Of a stretch of 64,000 nucleotides of DNA, positions 44,485 to 53,379 are shown one piece after another. Source of the DNA: Paenibacillus sp. ACRRX (lineage in GTDB: Bacteria > Bacillota > Bacilli > Paenibacillales > Paenibacillaceae). The first letter of the stretch is position 1. Every line of letters begins with the position of its first letter. The translations under genes were made by a program, and so were the position numbers. Location of the stretch: contig NZ_JAKRNK010000001.1 of assembly GCF_022346885.1 (NCBI RefSeq), forward strand, positions 868,001 to 932,000. Direction: 5' to 3'. The notes under the pieces were generated by a model. It worked only from the letters and a program-made list of their open reading frames with translations, was not told the origin of the DNA and made no database searches.

Positions 44485-44696
44485 GACACCACTTCTTTCT
44501 AAGTTGATAAGCTCATATGTCTATTAATATACACAATTAAGTATTAAAATTCAATAACTGGTTGATTATTATCCCAATGCATCTCTAGCGATTCAGCAGC
44601 TATTAATAGCTTTAGTCCAAGATCGTAACGACATTATGAAATGCGAAGTGCTGAAACCTGCCTAAATACGTGGTCTCAAATAAAGGGTATAGAAAT

Positions 44697-44731
44697 AAAG
44701 AAGCTAAGATCGTGTGATCTCAGCTTCTTTG
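44697..44731. terminator. terminator downstream of the DUF2089 operon
   Basis: AAAGAAGCTAAGATC and GATCTCAGCTTCTTT pair around GTGT, giving U-runs in both directions. Confidence 0.75.
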
Positions 44732-44806
44732 ATTGTTCATGTGCTGCTATGTAAGTCTCGTATTATGGAATAGATAAGTTAGGGAAGGCTGAGAGTCGTT
44801 TCACCA

Positions 44807-45094
44807 TTATCTAAAATCGATTGCATTCATCTTCTCTAGTTCTTTTTGGAGTTTCTTTTGGTAGGTCACTCGTTCTTTACTCCATATGCTAAGTTGTAAG
44901 ACGAGGTAAAGTGCAAATGGTGCCATATTCGAGTATGTGAAAGATAAATCGTACCTATTAAACATGATGACAGTGCTTACCACGACGATGGCTGGAATGA
45001 TCCCTCCCCAAGCCCATGAGCTTCTTCTTGATAAATAGATCTGAAGTAACAATCCTCCGATCAGAACGATCCACATGATGATCTTAAACCACAT
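44807..45094 (-). CDS. small membrane protein of the DUF2089 operon
   Basis: A 95-residue protein with three hydrophobic segments (about 3-19, 28-46, 55-70) and a basic, coiled-coil-like tail (KERVTYQKKLQKELEKMNAI). AGGAGGAATAACATC precedes the ATG. It is 4 nt downstream of the DUF2089 regulator in the same operon, a pairing seen in many Bacilli. A regulator-controlled membrane protein, perhaps involved in envelope homeostasis, is a guess. Confidence 0.75.
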   Translation of the reverse strand: MWFKIIMWIVLIGGLLLQIYLSRRSSWAWGGIIPAIVVVSTVIMFNRYDLSFTYSNMAPFALYLVLQLSIWSKERVTYQKKLQKELEKMNAIDFR

Positions 45095-45098
45095 GATG

Positions 45099-45398
45099 TT
45101 ATTCCTCCTGTTTTTCTTTCTTGTAATAGTCGATGATTTGTTTGGCTGTATCTAAATCAAGTTTAGAATCAATAGCGAGCTTACTAATAAAAATAGTAAA
45201 GGGCTCGCTTTCCTGCTTGTCACTGATCTCGATTTTTTGAATTAATTTATCCAGTCGTAATCGAACGGTGGGGTAAGAGACATCATAAATTTTAGCAATC
45301 TCTTTAAGTGATCCTGAATGAACGATGAAATTTTTAATAAACGAAATGTCTTCGATTTCCAGCGATGTGATCCATTGTGGAATTTTATCCCTATCCAT
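45099..45398 (-). CDS. DUF2089-family transcriptional regulator
   Basis: A 99-residue protein with the DUF2089 core: PQWITSLEIEDISFIKNFIV, HSGSLKEIAKIYDVSYPTVRLRLDKLI, a sigma70-region-4-like helix-turn-helix. The C-terminal KLAIDSKLDLDTAKQIIDYYKKE is also typical. The zinc-ribbon start found in longer members is absent. AAGGAGG precedes the ATG. It is likely to control its own operon; the A+T-rich upstream region 45410-45480 holds the promoter. Confidence 0.83.
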   Translation of the reverse strand: MDRDKIPQWITSLEIEDISFIKNFIVHSGSLKEIAKIYDVSYPTVRLRLDKLIQKIEISDKQESEPFTIFISKLAIDSKLDLDTAKQIIDYYKKEKQEE

Positions 45399-45861
45399 TT
45401 TTATAGCCTCCTTACAGCAAGCTGTTTAATAATATTTATTATATACTAAACAAAGTTAAAGTAAAAAGTTAAAAATATTTAAATAATATCAATAACAAAG
45501 TTTAATTTATGTTTTGAATAAGTGATGTTCATCCTGGATAACGAGTGAGACGGGGAAGAATAGACAGCATAAAAGAAATGACGAATGTGGTTGGGAGAAG
45601 AATGGCTTCTTTTTAGGAAGCAAAGAGGTGTAAGGGGAATGTGCAGATTTCCGTTTGCGACACGGACATCATATATATTCATAAATAGAAATTTATAGTA
45701 GACTTGATAAATGATCTATTGTCAGAACATGTACGCTTTTATGTACGTTAATTCTAAAATAAAGTACAGATGAATAAATAAATGCGCCTATCAACATTTT
45801 AACTAAACATGTTATCGATTCAAAAGTAATTTCCTATTAATCAAAGGAGAAATAATAGCAT
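45399..45861. other. intergenic region between divergent genes
   Basis: It carries the promoters of the minus-strand DUF2089 operon and the plus-strand phosphatase. A 67-codon minus-strand frame (45479-45682) has no support. No repeat or RNA structure stands out. Confidence 0.4.
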
Positions 45862-46527
45862 ATGGATCTATTCGTTGTTGGAGATGTGCATGGCTGCCTG
45901 CATACGTTTAAAGAGCTTCTAGATCAACATTGGAAGCCTGATGAGGAGCGTCTTATTCAATTAGGTGATCTAATCGATCGTGGGAACGATACACCGGGAA
46001 CACTCCTTTTTGCTAAACAGTTGAAGCAGCGCCACGGTGCGAACGTTGTTTTTCTCAAAGGCAATCATGAATACGAGTTTGAACAGCATATAGTGAATGG
46101 TCCAAACGAATACTGGCTGCCGCAATGTGGCTATGACACGTTGAATCAGCTTCGAGCTGCTGAAATGGAACTGCAGGAGGTATCCGATTGGATTGGTGAG
46201 CTCCCACTACTCTGGGAAAACGAACATGTATTAATAAGCCATGCGGGGATTGCTGAGAAGGCAGAGTTCCCCTTGGATGAAGCAAATGAAATCGGTGTAC
46301 TTTGGAATCGTACTCCGTTAAGGAATGTGGGCAAGCTACAAATTATCGGTCACACCCCGTGCAAGTCCGGCTATCCCGAATATGAAAAAGCGTCTCACTC
46401 GTGGAATGTTGATACCGGAGCTTACCGGAAAGTTGCTTTAAGTGCTATTCGCGTGACTTCTCGAGGGGAAGTACTTGAGATCGTTCAGTCAGCGGTTGAT
46501 CCAAGAGATGTGAGTGAACAGGATTAA
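45862..46527 (+). CDS. metallophosphoesterase, PP1/ApaH-like serine/threonine phosphatase
   Basis: A 221-residue dinuclear-metal phosphoesterase. The signature blocks are all present: GDVHGC (7-12), GDLIDRGND (35-43), LKGNHEYEF (67-75), LISHAG (about 131) and IGHTPC (about 166). The layout matches bacterial PP1-like phosphatases and PrpE/ApaH relatives; the physiological substrate (protein phosphate or Ap4A) is undetermined. AAGGAG precedes the ATG. Monocistronic, with a terminator at 46691-46739. Confidence 0.85.
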   Translation: MDLFVVGDVHGCLHTFKELLDQHWKPDEERLIQLGDLIDRGNDTPGTLLFAKQLKQRHGANVVFLKGNHEYEFEQHIVNGPNEYWLPQCGYDTLNQLRAAEMELQEVSDWIGELPLLWENEHVLISHAGIAEKAEFPLDEANEIGVLWNRTPLRNVGKLQIIGHTPCKSGYPEYEKASHSWNVDTGAYRKVALSAIRVTSRGEVLEIVQSAVDPRDVSEQD

Positions 46528-46869
46528 GAACCTGTAATGACAATGTCAACTGAAATAAGGTTCAAAGTCGACACAAAGTATCGAATCCCCTTATATTGCA
46601 TCTCTCATAATAGAGTAGTACTTCACCAGGGTAATCAGAATCAGAGATTCATTATCCCGTAGGAGCGTACATCTACTTTTTCAAATGGGCAGAATAAAAC
46701 AGAGCCACCGATTGAGTACCGGTACGCTCTATTTTATTCCGAATTGTCGGAAAACCTTAAATTGAACAAAGCTTGGGTATGTTGCTGTGGGCCAGACATA
46801 AATACATGTTCCGTTGTTTCAACAAATCAAAAGAAGCCCATAGTAGTATAGGATGTGTCGGAAAGTGAA
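46528..46869. terminator. gap with terminator hairpin at 46691-46739
   Basis: GAATAAAACAGAGC and GCTCTATTTTATTC arms pair around a 20-nt loop containing a small ACCG/CGGT stem. The rest of the gap shows no gene. Confidence 0.55.
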
Positions 46870-46919
46870 TTGACAATATAGTCCATATTGTATACAATTA
46901 ATTCGAAAGTTATCGAAAT
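46870..46919 (+). promoter_or_regulatory. promoter and ArsR-type operator of the ketopantoate-reductase-like gene
   Basis: TTGACA (46870-46875), 17-nt spacer, TACAAT (46893-46898), then ATTCGAAAGTTATCGAAAT at 46901-46919. The latter shares its layout with the palindrome at 47938-47961 before the ArsR-type gene, so the same repressor probably binds both. Confidence 0.65.
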
Positions 46920-46971
46920 GTAATATTAATATCGGATTTTTAAAACAGAAAAAGTAGGAGGTTTAATGTAA

Positions 46972-47919
46972 ATGAGAATATTGATTTATGGCGCTGGGGT
47001 TTTGGGAAGTTATCTTGCCCATGTGTTGGTCCGGGGAGACAATGACGTGACTATGCTGGCGAGAGGGCGACGGGTCGATGAGCTGCAGAAGGATGGACTT
47101 GTGATTCGTCATTACTTTCAACTCCATACTACAGTCGATAAGGTGAGTGTGATACGTGAGCTGAGGCCTGAGGATGAATATGACCTTATTTTTGTAGTGA
47201 TGAAATACTCGGATTTCCAGACGGTACTGCCAGTGCTTGCCGCAAATAACAGCAGGCATGTGGTGATCACGGGTAATAATGCAAGTCCCGCTGAGATGCT
47301 GGATTATTTACAGGAAAATAGTCTTGTGGAGAAAAAGGTTGCGTTCGCTTTTCAGAACAGCGGTGGATGGCGGGAAGAGGGGAGAATGATCTGTGTTCGT
47401 GGTCCGAAGGTGTACATGTCCATCGGTGGTCTAGGCGAAGAGCTGGTCTGGCGATCGGTGATCGACCAAGCTTTTGTGAATACCAACTATAAACTGACTT
47501 ATTATGAGGATATGGAGGTATGGTTAAAGAGTCATATGATGCTGATTTTGCCTATGAATTTCATTTCTCCTGCCAGTAACGGTAATCTGCGCCAAGCCGC
47601 AGGGAACAAGAAGCTGCTGAATCAGGTCATTGATGCTATAGATGAGGGCCATCAGGTATTGGAAGCACTTGGGTATACGGTTACGCCTGCAAGTCAGCCT
47701 AAGTTGGTCCGTGAGAAGCGGAAAATGTTCTATATAGGGCTGAAACTAGTCATAGCAGCCCCTTTCGGAAAAATATTGCTCAGTGATAGGGCAGTGTCTG
47801 CAGACGAGATGAATGCGTTACATCATGTCTTTCATGAGTTGAAGCAGCGTGCGAACATTCCGACCCCGAACTGGGATCAGCTTGCAAATCATGGCCCGTC
47901 CGTATTCAAATTGACATGA
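46972..47919 (+). CDS. ketopantoate reductase family (PanE/ApbA) oxidoreductase
   Basis: A 315-residue NADPH-dependent reductase of the PanE/ApbA family. The dinucleotide motif is IYGAGVLGSYLA (5-16). VVMKYSDFQTVLPVL and TGNNASPAEML continue the N-terminal domain; WLKSHMMLILPMNF starts the helical C-terminal domain. GAGVLG and the overall length fit, but clustering with an ArsR-type repressor rather than pantothenate genes argues for a different, inducible substrate. TAGGAGG precedes the ATG. It is controlled by the operator described upstream. Confidence 0.82.
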   Translation: MRILIYGAGVLGSYLAHVLVRGDNDVTMLARGRRVDELQKDGLVIRHYFQLHTTVDKVSVIRELRPEDEYDLIFVVMKYSDFQTVLPVLAANNSRHVVITGNNASPAEMLDYLQENSLVEKKVAFAFQNSGGWREEGRMICVRGPKVYMSIGGLGEELVWRSVIDQAFVNTNYKLTYYEDMEVWLKSHMMLILPMNFISPASNGNLRQAAGNKKLLNQVIDAIDEGHQVLEALGYTVTPASQPKLVREKRKMFYIGLKLVIAAPFGKILLSDRAVSADEMNALHHVFHELKQRANIPTPNWDQLANHGPSVFKLT

Positions 47920-47961
47920 ACTCCAGCGTAAGCTAAAATTATTTGATAATTATCGAATAAT
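47911..47961 (+). promoter_or_regulatory. promoter with overlapping palindromic operator of the ArsR-type gene
   Basis: TTGACA (47911-47916), 17 nt, TAAAAT (47934-47939). The palindrome ATTATTTGATAATTATCGAATAAT (47938-47961) has one mismatch between arms. It overlaps the -10 and start point, the classic place for autorepression. The -35 lies inside the end of the upstream gene. A third, weaker match (ATATTTCGATAATTTAT) lies at 48313-48330. Confidence 0.7.
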
Positions 47962-47989
47962 GACATTGTTTGATTGGGGTTGCTCACTA

Positions 47990-48280
47990 GTGGATACCAA
48001 AAAAATGGCGAAAATCTTTAAAGCTCTTTCGAATGAAAACCGGTTGGAATTATATCTAAAAATCGCGGAGTCCCACGAAGCCAGCTTTGAAGCGGGCGGC
48101 GGATTGTGTGTTGCAGATATCATCTCCTGTCTGAATATTGGAGCTCCTACGGTTTCCCATCATATCAAAGAATTGGTGAATGCAGAACTCGTGACCACTG
48201 AGAAAAAAGGAAAGTTCTTGATCTGCCGCGTTAATAAACAACTGGTTACGGAGATTACTGAAATGCTAGCTTTACGGTAG
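47990..48280 (+). CDS. ArsR-family transcriptional repressor
   Basis: About 96 residues from GTG 47990. The winged helix-turn-helix is AKIFKALSNENRLELYLKIA, CVADIISCLNIGAPTVSHHIKELVNAELV, then a wing (TTEKKGKFLICRVN). It lacks the CxC metal motif of ArsR/CadC, although single cysteines are present (GLCVADIISC). The ATG at 47960 lies inside the operator and before the predicted message start, so the GTG with TTGGGG upstream is preferred. It probably represses itself and the upstream reductase gene. Confidence 0.82.
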   Translation: MDTKKMAKIFKALSNENRLELYLKIAESHEASFEAGGGLCVADIISCLNIGAPTVSHHIKELVNAELVTTEKKGKFLICRVNKQLVTEITEMLALR

Positions 48281-48533
48281 ATGATTAACATTCATTGATT
48301 ATATGGCTGAATAATATTTCGATAATTTATAAAGTGTGGAATTGTTGTGAAGCTGTTTCCTAAGATAAGCTTTTCGTTGAACTTCAACAGGAATTTAACA
48401 TCTACTGATCTCCAATTATAAAAAGACTTTCGCGGCTAGATGTATACCAGCTAGAAATAGGAATTAACTCCCATTACTAAAAGTACGGGAGTTTTTGTTA
48501 TGCATCCTGTAATACTCATCCTATTTTCAGACA

Positions 48534-49364
48534 CTATTCTACGTTAACGCTTCTTGACTTTTGTGGGTTCACTTCAAGCACTGGACAGAAACCAGGATTC
48601 GTTAAACATAACAATTGGGTGAATTTCGGCTTAAGCTGGGCGAGCTCTGCGAAGTAGTTGCCGATCATATGATTAAGGGCTATTGATCCATTTTGGAAAG
48701 ACAACGATGAGAGGGTCTGAATATGATGGTAGTAATACCTTTTTTCCCGTTTGGGCAGCTTGTATATGGTTGGTGGAGCATGAGGTACGACGTCAAAGTG
48801 ATTCGCAATCCGGTAGGTGTTTAGAACATATGATGCAAAAGCTTTTGTAAAGGCTGGGTCGCCAACACGAGGAGAGCCGAATGTAAACAAATAAGGCGAG
48901 TTACAAGTAGTGTTGGCTGCTATATCAACCGCACATAGTGTCGCGAGTGCTCCACCAAGGCTGTGGCCTGTAATGTATAGGGTTTTGTCGGGTGACAGCT
49001 TGCTGATTGTGGAGATAATTCCATTGCGGGCTGAAGAATAGATGTCTGTGAAGCCACGATGTGTTAGAGCGTTTTCTTTAATATATTTGAATCTCTTTTG
49101 CGAGGCCTTAATATTAGATACCCAATCGGTCGTTGAGCTGGTTCCCCGAAAGGCAATAATAATCTCTGTCGGAGATTCCAGAATAAATCCAAATCGTTCC
49201 TGCACCTTGCTGGCGGACTTTGCTTGAATCGTATGGCGAACTGAATAATGGAGTGGAACGACAAACGAACCATCTGTATTTGTAAATTGTGCATAAGTCT
49301 GTCCGCAAACAGCAGCCAGAAAGATAGCACGCTCTTCTAATTCATTATCGTGACGCAGATAAAT
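48534..49364 (-). CDS. class 3 lipase-family protein
   Basis: An alpha/beta hydrolase of the lipase class 3 family. The nucleophile elbow is ITGHSLGGALATL; FTFGSPRVGDPAF and ANHFDVVPHAPP carry the acid and downstream region. The first standard start codon in frame (GTG 49205) would cut into the family domain (AFRGTSSTTDW follows at once). The frame stays open upstream and encodes EERAIFLAAVCGQTYAQF, which matches family N-termini. An ATT at 49364 behind AGGAGGGAAAGGTGGG is the best placed initiator. Probably cytosolic or membrane associated; no signal peptide. Confidence 0.75.
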   Translation of the reverse strand: MYLRHDNELEERAIFLAAVCGQTYAQFTNTDGSFVVPLHYSVRHTIQAKSASKVQERFGFILESPTEIIIAFRGTSSTTDWVSNIKASQKRFKYIKENALTHRGFTDIYSSARNGIISTISKLSPDKTLYITGHSLGGALATLCAVDIAANTTCNSPYLFTFGSPRVGDPAFTKAFASYVLNTYRIANHFDVVPHAPPTIYKLPKREKRYYYHHIQTLSSLSFQNGSIALNHMIGNYFAELAQLKPKFTQLLCLTNPGFCPVLEVNPQKSRSVNVE

Positions 49365-49468
49365 CCCACCTTTCCCTCCTATCCTATTTATGATAACAAC
49401 ACGAGATCGGTGCTTGTCGATCAGTCGAAACGTACCATTTATTCTAATTTATACTACAAATACATCAC

Positions 49469-49798
49469 TCAATTTTTGAAGTCTCTAACATAATAGTATC
49501 CAGCTGATATTGCGCCAACTAATACTGCAATTGAAAAGCACATATAAATGATTTGTTTATAGTATACGGTTTCATCTGGAACAACAACGCTAAAAACCGT
49601 GAATAATACAAGGAGCGATATGAACATCGAATTCGTGACATGTAATCTAATTTGCAGACTGTATTCATCTTTTTTTCCAATTTTGTTCAAAAAATAAGTG
49701 TATATAATGACACTTATTAGTCCAACAGAAGTAACAATGCCAACAAACAAGTTAAAGTTGCTTCTAATGTCTAACCACGGATCTAAATTATTCAGCAT
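49469..49798 (-). CDS. small membrane protein paired with XRE regulator
   Basis: About 109 residues from ATG 49798, with three or four hydrophobic segments (about 16-37, 55-75, 85-105), similar to DUF2178-type proteins. The start overlaps the end of the XRE regulator gene. Such pairs are common in Bacilli; function is unknown, and the membrane protein may transmit a signal to the regulator. Confidence 0.7.
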   Translation of the reverse strand: MLNNLDPWLDIRSNFNLFVGIVTSVGLISVIIYTYFLNKIGKKDEYSLQIRLHVTNSMFISLLVLFTVFSVVVPDETVYYKQIIYMCFSIAVLVGAISAGYYYVRDFKN

Positions 49799-50024
49799 TT
49801 TCGTTTCCTCCTTTTTTGTAGGTAAATATTTCCTCAATACTTACACCGAAAAAATTTGCAATTCTGTAAGCAAGCAATAAAGATGGAAAGTAATTATTTT
49901 TTTCCATTACAAATATGGTTTGCTTAGATACTCCTACAACTTCTGCAAGATCACTTTGAGACATCCTCTTTAATACCCTGAATTCATAAACTTTATTAAC
50001 TATTGAGTCTGATTTGTTTTCCAA
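49788..50024 (-). CDS. XRE-family regulator (YgzD-like)
   Basis: A 78-residue helix-turn-helix protein: VYEFRVLKRMSQSDLAEVVGVSKQTIFVMEKNNYFPSLLLAYRIA, FGVSIEEIFTYK. This is the short YgzD/ImmR type. AGGAG-like AAGGAGT on the minus strand precedes the ATG. An AAGTTAACTT palindrome at 50074-50084 in the promoter region is a plausible operator. Confidence 0.83.
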   Translation of the reverse strand: MENKSDSIVNKVYEFRVLKRMSQSDLAEVVGVSKQTIFVMEKNNYFPSLLLAYRIANFFGVSIEEIFTYKKGGNENAE

Positions 50025-50572
50025 TATTAACTACTCCTTTCGTGTTTAGTGTAAATTATATTTATAAAAAAGTAAAGTTAACTTATATATAATAATGATT
50101 TAGTATTATTTTATTGAATACTTATTAAGCTTATACAATCCTGTAGACGGGTACCCGTGAGGCGAAAAACGTTCGCCAAAGTACAGTGGAGAGTAAACCT
50201 TTTACTTAAGTAATCGGCTGCAGTATCTGTCATTAATGAGATGTTCGCGTGGGTCTGGATTTTGGTCTGTGGATAACATGCTGTAATAGCCTCGTTCATT
50301 GAGAATCACTTGTTGACTAAACAACTGGTGTTTATAATGGATAGACAATCAAGGTGCTCATTTTTTCTTTATGTGTTTATCATGAGTTAAGCAACAGATG
50401 AATCTAATTATAGGGCACAATTAGAACAAGAATTTGGAAGGTTTACAGGAATACCCTGTCAACGTAGACCAAAGAGTACTGTCATTATGATGGATGGGGT
50501 TGTGTTGTTGAAGAAGAATGATTGGGAAGTAAGGGCTTGATGCTTCTTGAGAAAGGTGCATAAATAAGGATT
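50025..50572. other. intergenic region with a coding relic
   Basis: It holds the promoter of the XRE gene and a stretch 50388-50541 without stops reading ATDESNYRAQLEQEFGRFTG, IPCQRRPKSTVIMMDG, LLKKNDWEVRA. This ends in a stop and looks like the tail of a lost gene. It also has ATGAGATGTTCGCGTG (about 50240), shared with 43657. Confidence 0.4.
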
Positions 50573-52528
50573 ATGGGAAGGAGCATTCATCATACGATGA
50601 AGCAGCAAGAAGAGTACAAAGTCTGGAATCAATTACATATTGAGCTTGCTGATATCCGTCTGCATACACTTGCTGCGGGAGAAGCAGTCAATGACTACCA
50701 TTTGCCTGCAAGTGCTTTTCTATTCCTGTACAGGGGTAAAGCGAAGATACGGATGGATGGGCTTATTCATCCTGCTGAACATTTTTACTGTTTACATGGC
50801 GGCAAGGGCATGAGGCTGGATATTGAAGCAAAGGAATATCTGGAATATTATTTGGTGCTCTATCGTGGTGAATTTTCGCTCCGCCGAAGATATTTTCTGA
50901 GCAAGGGAGAAATTCCACCGTATCAGCAAATATTTTCCTTTGCTCCCGCACAACCCGTAGGTCTCTATCAGATACTGCACCGAATGGAAGAGGCATGGAG
51001 CGAATCGACGGAGAAGGATAAATTTGTGGTGAAAACACTGTTCTATCAATTTATATTGGAAATGCTTCAGCAAAAGCAGCAGTCAGGAGTTGATCTCCTT
51101 CCTACAGAAGTTGTTAAGCAAGTAGTCCAGTATATGCATAAGCACGTAGACGAGCCGTTGACACTGGAGCTTCTAGGACAGAGGTTCGGCTACAATCCAC
51201 AGTATTTGGCCCGTAGATTCAAGGAATTGACGACGCGCAGTCCAATCGATTATTTAATTGGAATCCGTATTGGCAAAGCGTGCCATATGCTTCAGTATAC
51301 GGATGCATCGATTTCCGATATCTCCCAGAGTGTAGGTTATGAGGATGTTTTTTATTTTAACCGCATATTCAAAAAGAACGTAGGTCTCTCTCCCAGCCAT
51401 TTCAGAAAAAAGCTGTGCGATGAAGAGGATGTTCGGTTTAATCCAGATATAAGGTGGGGATTGTCCATATCGGAGTCTACTTCTCGATGTTATATTGATA
51501 ATGATAATTATTATCGATATAACAAAAGAGGAGAATATTCTATGTACAGAACATCCAGAAAAAATATAATGGCAACACTTTTACTCTGTATGGCCTTATT
51601 GGTTACAGCTTGCGGAGGGGGAGCCCCATCGGAAACGTCTGCTCCCGTCTCCAATTCTTCTGAACAAACTCAGAAAGCAACGCCCGTGCCAGCCACCAAG
51701 ATTGTGAATACCATGTTCGGAGAGGTGGAAATATCAAAAACTCCTGAACGCATCGTGGCTATTCAATATTTGAGCAGTCTTCTGGCAGTAAAGGCTAATG
51801 CAATCGCCTCTACGACGCGCATCATGGACAACCCGTATTTCAGAGGTTTAACGGACAATATTGAGATTGTCGGTTCTTCCGGCAATGATGTTTCCTTTGA
51901 AAAGCTGATTGATCTTAATCCTGATCTGATTGTTGTAATGACCTCGGATGAGGAAGAATATAAAAAGTACAACAAAATTGCACCAACGGTTGCCATTCCC
52001 TATGGGTACTTTTCATCCATTGAGGAGGAAGTGAAGTTCTTTGGAGATCTGCTGGGGCGGGAGGAAGAGGCCATCGCATGGATAGCTGATTATACTGCGC
52101 GAATCGCTGCTGCCCATGCGAAGGTCCAAGCAGTGATACCCTCGGATGCAACTTTTAGCATTATGCAAGAGTCAGACAAGACATTAAGTATATATGGCAG
52201 TGAGTTTGGCCGTGGCGGAAAAGTTATTTATGAGAATCTAGGACGGAAATCACCTCCATCCTATAATGAAGCTTTTGCGACAGAGAAATATAAGGATATC
52301 TCGATGGAATTATTGGACCAATATGCCGGAGACTATATTATCCTGACAACTGAGAAATCACTGGAGGAACTTCGCAAGGATTCAATCTGGGGGAAATTGG
52401 AGGCCGTCAAAAATGACAGGCTATATGCTTGGTCCAACAACCGATCTTATTTCATTGACCCGTTGTCGGTGTTGATGCAGACAGAAGAATTGGCTGAGTG
52501 GTTGACGAATGTTTCACAGAAAAATTGA
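50573..52528 (+). CDS. AraC regulator read in frame into a siderophore-binding lipoprotein
   Basis: A 651-codon frame. Residues 1-180 are an AraC sensor domain; 185-285 are the double helix-turn-helix (EPLTLELLGQRFGYNPQYLARRFKEL, ISDISQSVGYEDVFYFNRIFKK). From Met324 (ATG 51542) comes a complete lipoprotein: KNIMATLLLCMALLVTACGGG (lipobox TAC) and a Fe-siderophore-type binding domain (RIVAIQYLSSLLAV, LIDLNPDLIVV, IAPTVAIPYGYF). No stop separates them. The lipoprotein ATG has its own GAGGAG and a Fur box, so two products are likely: regulator (with an odd tail) or fusion, and an independent lipoprotein. The paralogue at 62912 has the same layout. Confidence 0.78.
   Translation: MGRSIHHTMKQQEEYKVWNQLHIELADIRLHTLAAGEAVNDYHLPASAFLFLYRGKAKIRMDGLIHPAEHFYCLHGGKGMRLDIEAKEYLEYYLVLYRGEFSLRRRYFLSKGEIPPYQQIFSFAPAQPVGLYQILHRMEEAWSESTEKDKFVVKTLFYQFILEMLQQKQQSGVDLLPTEVVKQVVQYMHKHVDEPLTLELLGQRFGYNPQYLARRFKELTTRSPIDYLIGIRIGKACHMLQYTDASISDISQSVGYEDVFYFNRIFKKNVGLSPSHFRKKLCDEEDVRFNPDIRWGLSISESTSRCYIDNDNYYRYNKRGEYSMYRTSRKNIMATLLLCMALLVTACGGGAPSETSAPVSNSSEQTQKATPVPATKIVNTMFGEVEISKTPERIVAIQYLSSLLAVKANAIASTTRIMDNPYFRGLTDNIEIVGSSGNDVSFEKLIDLNPDLIVVMTSDEEEYKKYNKIAPTVAIPYGYFSSIEEEVKFFGDLLGREEEAIAWIADYTARIAAAHAKVQAVIPSDATFSIMQESDKTLSIYGSEFGRGGKVIYENLGRKSPPSYNEAFATEKYKDISMELLDQYAGDYIILTTEKSLEELRKDSIWGKLEAVKNDRLYAWSNNRSYFIDPLSVLMQTEELAEWLTNVSQKN
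51497..51544 (+). promoter_or_regulatory. Fur box and internal start of the lipoprotein
   Basis: GATAATGATAATTATTATC (51497-51515) differs by one base from the classic 19-bp Fur consensus. Read as protein, it codes the DNDNYY stretch of the AraC tail. GAGGAG at 51528-51533 precedes ATG 51542. Iron-dependent repression of lipoprotein expression from inside the ORF is the natural reading. Confidence 0.75.
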
Positions 52529-52549
52529 CCAAGAACCTGATTAACTATT

Positions 52550-52585
52550 AGAAGCTTCTGCGATCGGACGCAGGAGCTTTTTTTG
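52550..52585 (+). terminator. terminator after the AraC-lipoprotein ORF
   Basis: AGAAGCTTCTGCG and CGCAGGAGCTTTTTTT arms. Confidence 0.7.
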
Positions 52586-52739
52586 TTTGGCGGCATCTGA
52601 CGGCCTTGTTCTATCGCCATTAAAATTATCAAGTTATAAATGGGACAAGGAATGAAATATTTTAATTGTCACGATCTCGTGACGATGGTATTATTTACAT
52701 AATATAGTACCATTACTTGGAATGTTAGTGGAGGCATGT

Positions 52740-53324
52740 ATGGGGCATCTATTGTGTTTTCAGGTCCTTTTATCGAATGGGGAAAGACTGTGGCCCGCAA
52801 CTATTTTTCCTGCGTGGGATGAGAGCATGCTGTTAAAGGATTTACATATGGTCCGTGAATTTTTAGAACGAGATGGAAATCTAATCGTTGCTGTTATGGC
52901 TTACGACTGCCACGGAGAGAGAATGGAAGGCCATAACCAAGTATTTAAGAAAGAGGAGATCGCTGTGATTCAAGGTCCCATTCTCAGCTTTCCCCCGTGT
53001 GGTATTAGCGTCAATGAGGTGTTTGGCTTATCCGAGGCGGCTCGACTGTGGGGAATTGAGGGTGGGGGAGCAACCATACGTAAAGCTCTCGAGCGTGGTG
53101 AATTTAGTCCAAGTGAGATTCGTAAATCGGATGGAATATTACTTGTTACTTTTTCTGGAATGCAGCGTAGATACAATGCAGTTATGAAACACCAGTGGCT
53201 GGAAATACAGTCTTATTTCGCTCAAGAAGGTGTAATCCGAGAAGAACCTGAGAATCCCCCTACATCACAACACACCTCCTTATCGAACCTTACACGACGT
53301 CATCGCAAAGCATCCGAAATTTAA
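52740..53324 (+). CDS. hypothetical protein with helix-turn-helix-like domain
   Basis: A 194-residue cytosolic protein from ATG 52740, which has GGAGG 5 nt upstream (a start at 52722 lies before that site). The N-terminal half (MGHLLCFQVLLSNGERLWPA) is mixed alpha/beta. Residues ~95-150 read VNEVFGLSEAARLWGIEGGG, ATIRKALERGEFSPSEIRKSDG, a domain resembling MerR/excisionase-type helix-turn-helices for plasmid or phage DNA. The C-terminus is polar and disordered. Function unknown. Confidence 0.65.
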   Translation: MGHLLCFQVLLSNGERLWPATIFPAWDESMLLKDLHMVREFLERDGNLIVAVMAYDCHGERMEGHNQVFKKEEIAVIQGPILSFPPCGISVNEVFGLSEAARLWGIEGGGATIRKALERGEFSPSEIRKSDGILLVTFSGMQRRYNAVMKHQWLEIQSYFAQEGVIREEPENPPTSQHTSLSNLTRRHRKASEI

Positions 53325-53379
53325 TATACCCTCGTTCATTTTAACTTGTCTTGTAGGATTTGCAGAGGAGGATGGAACG

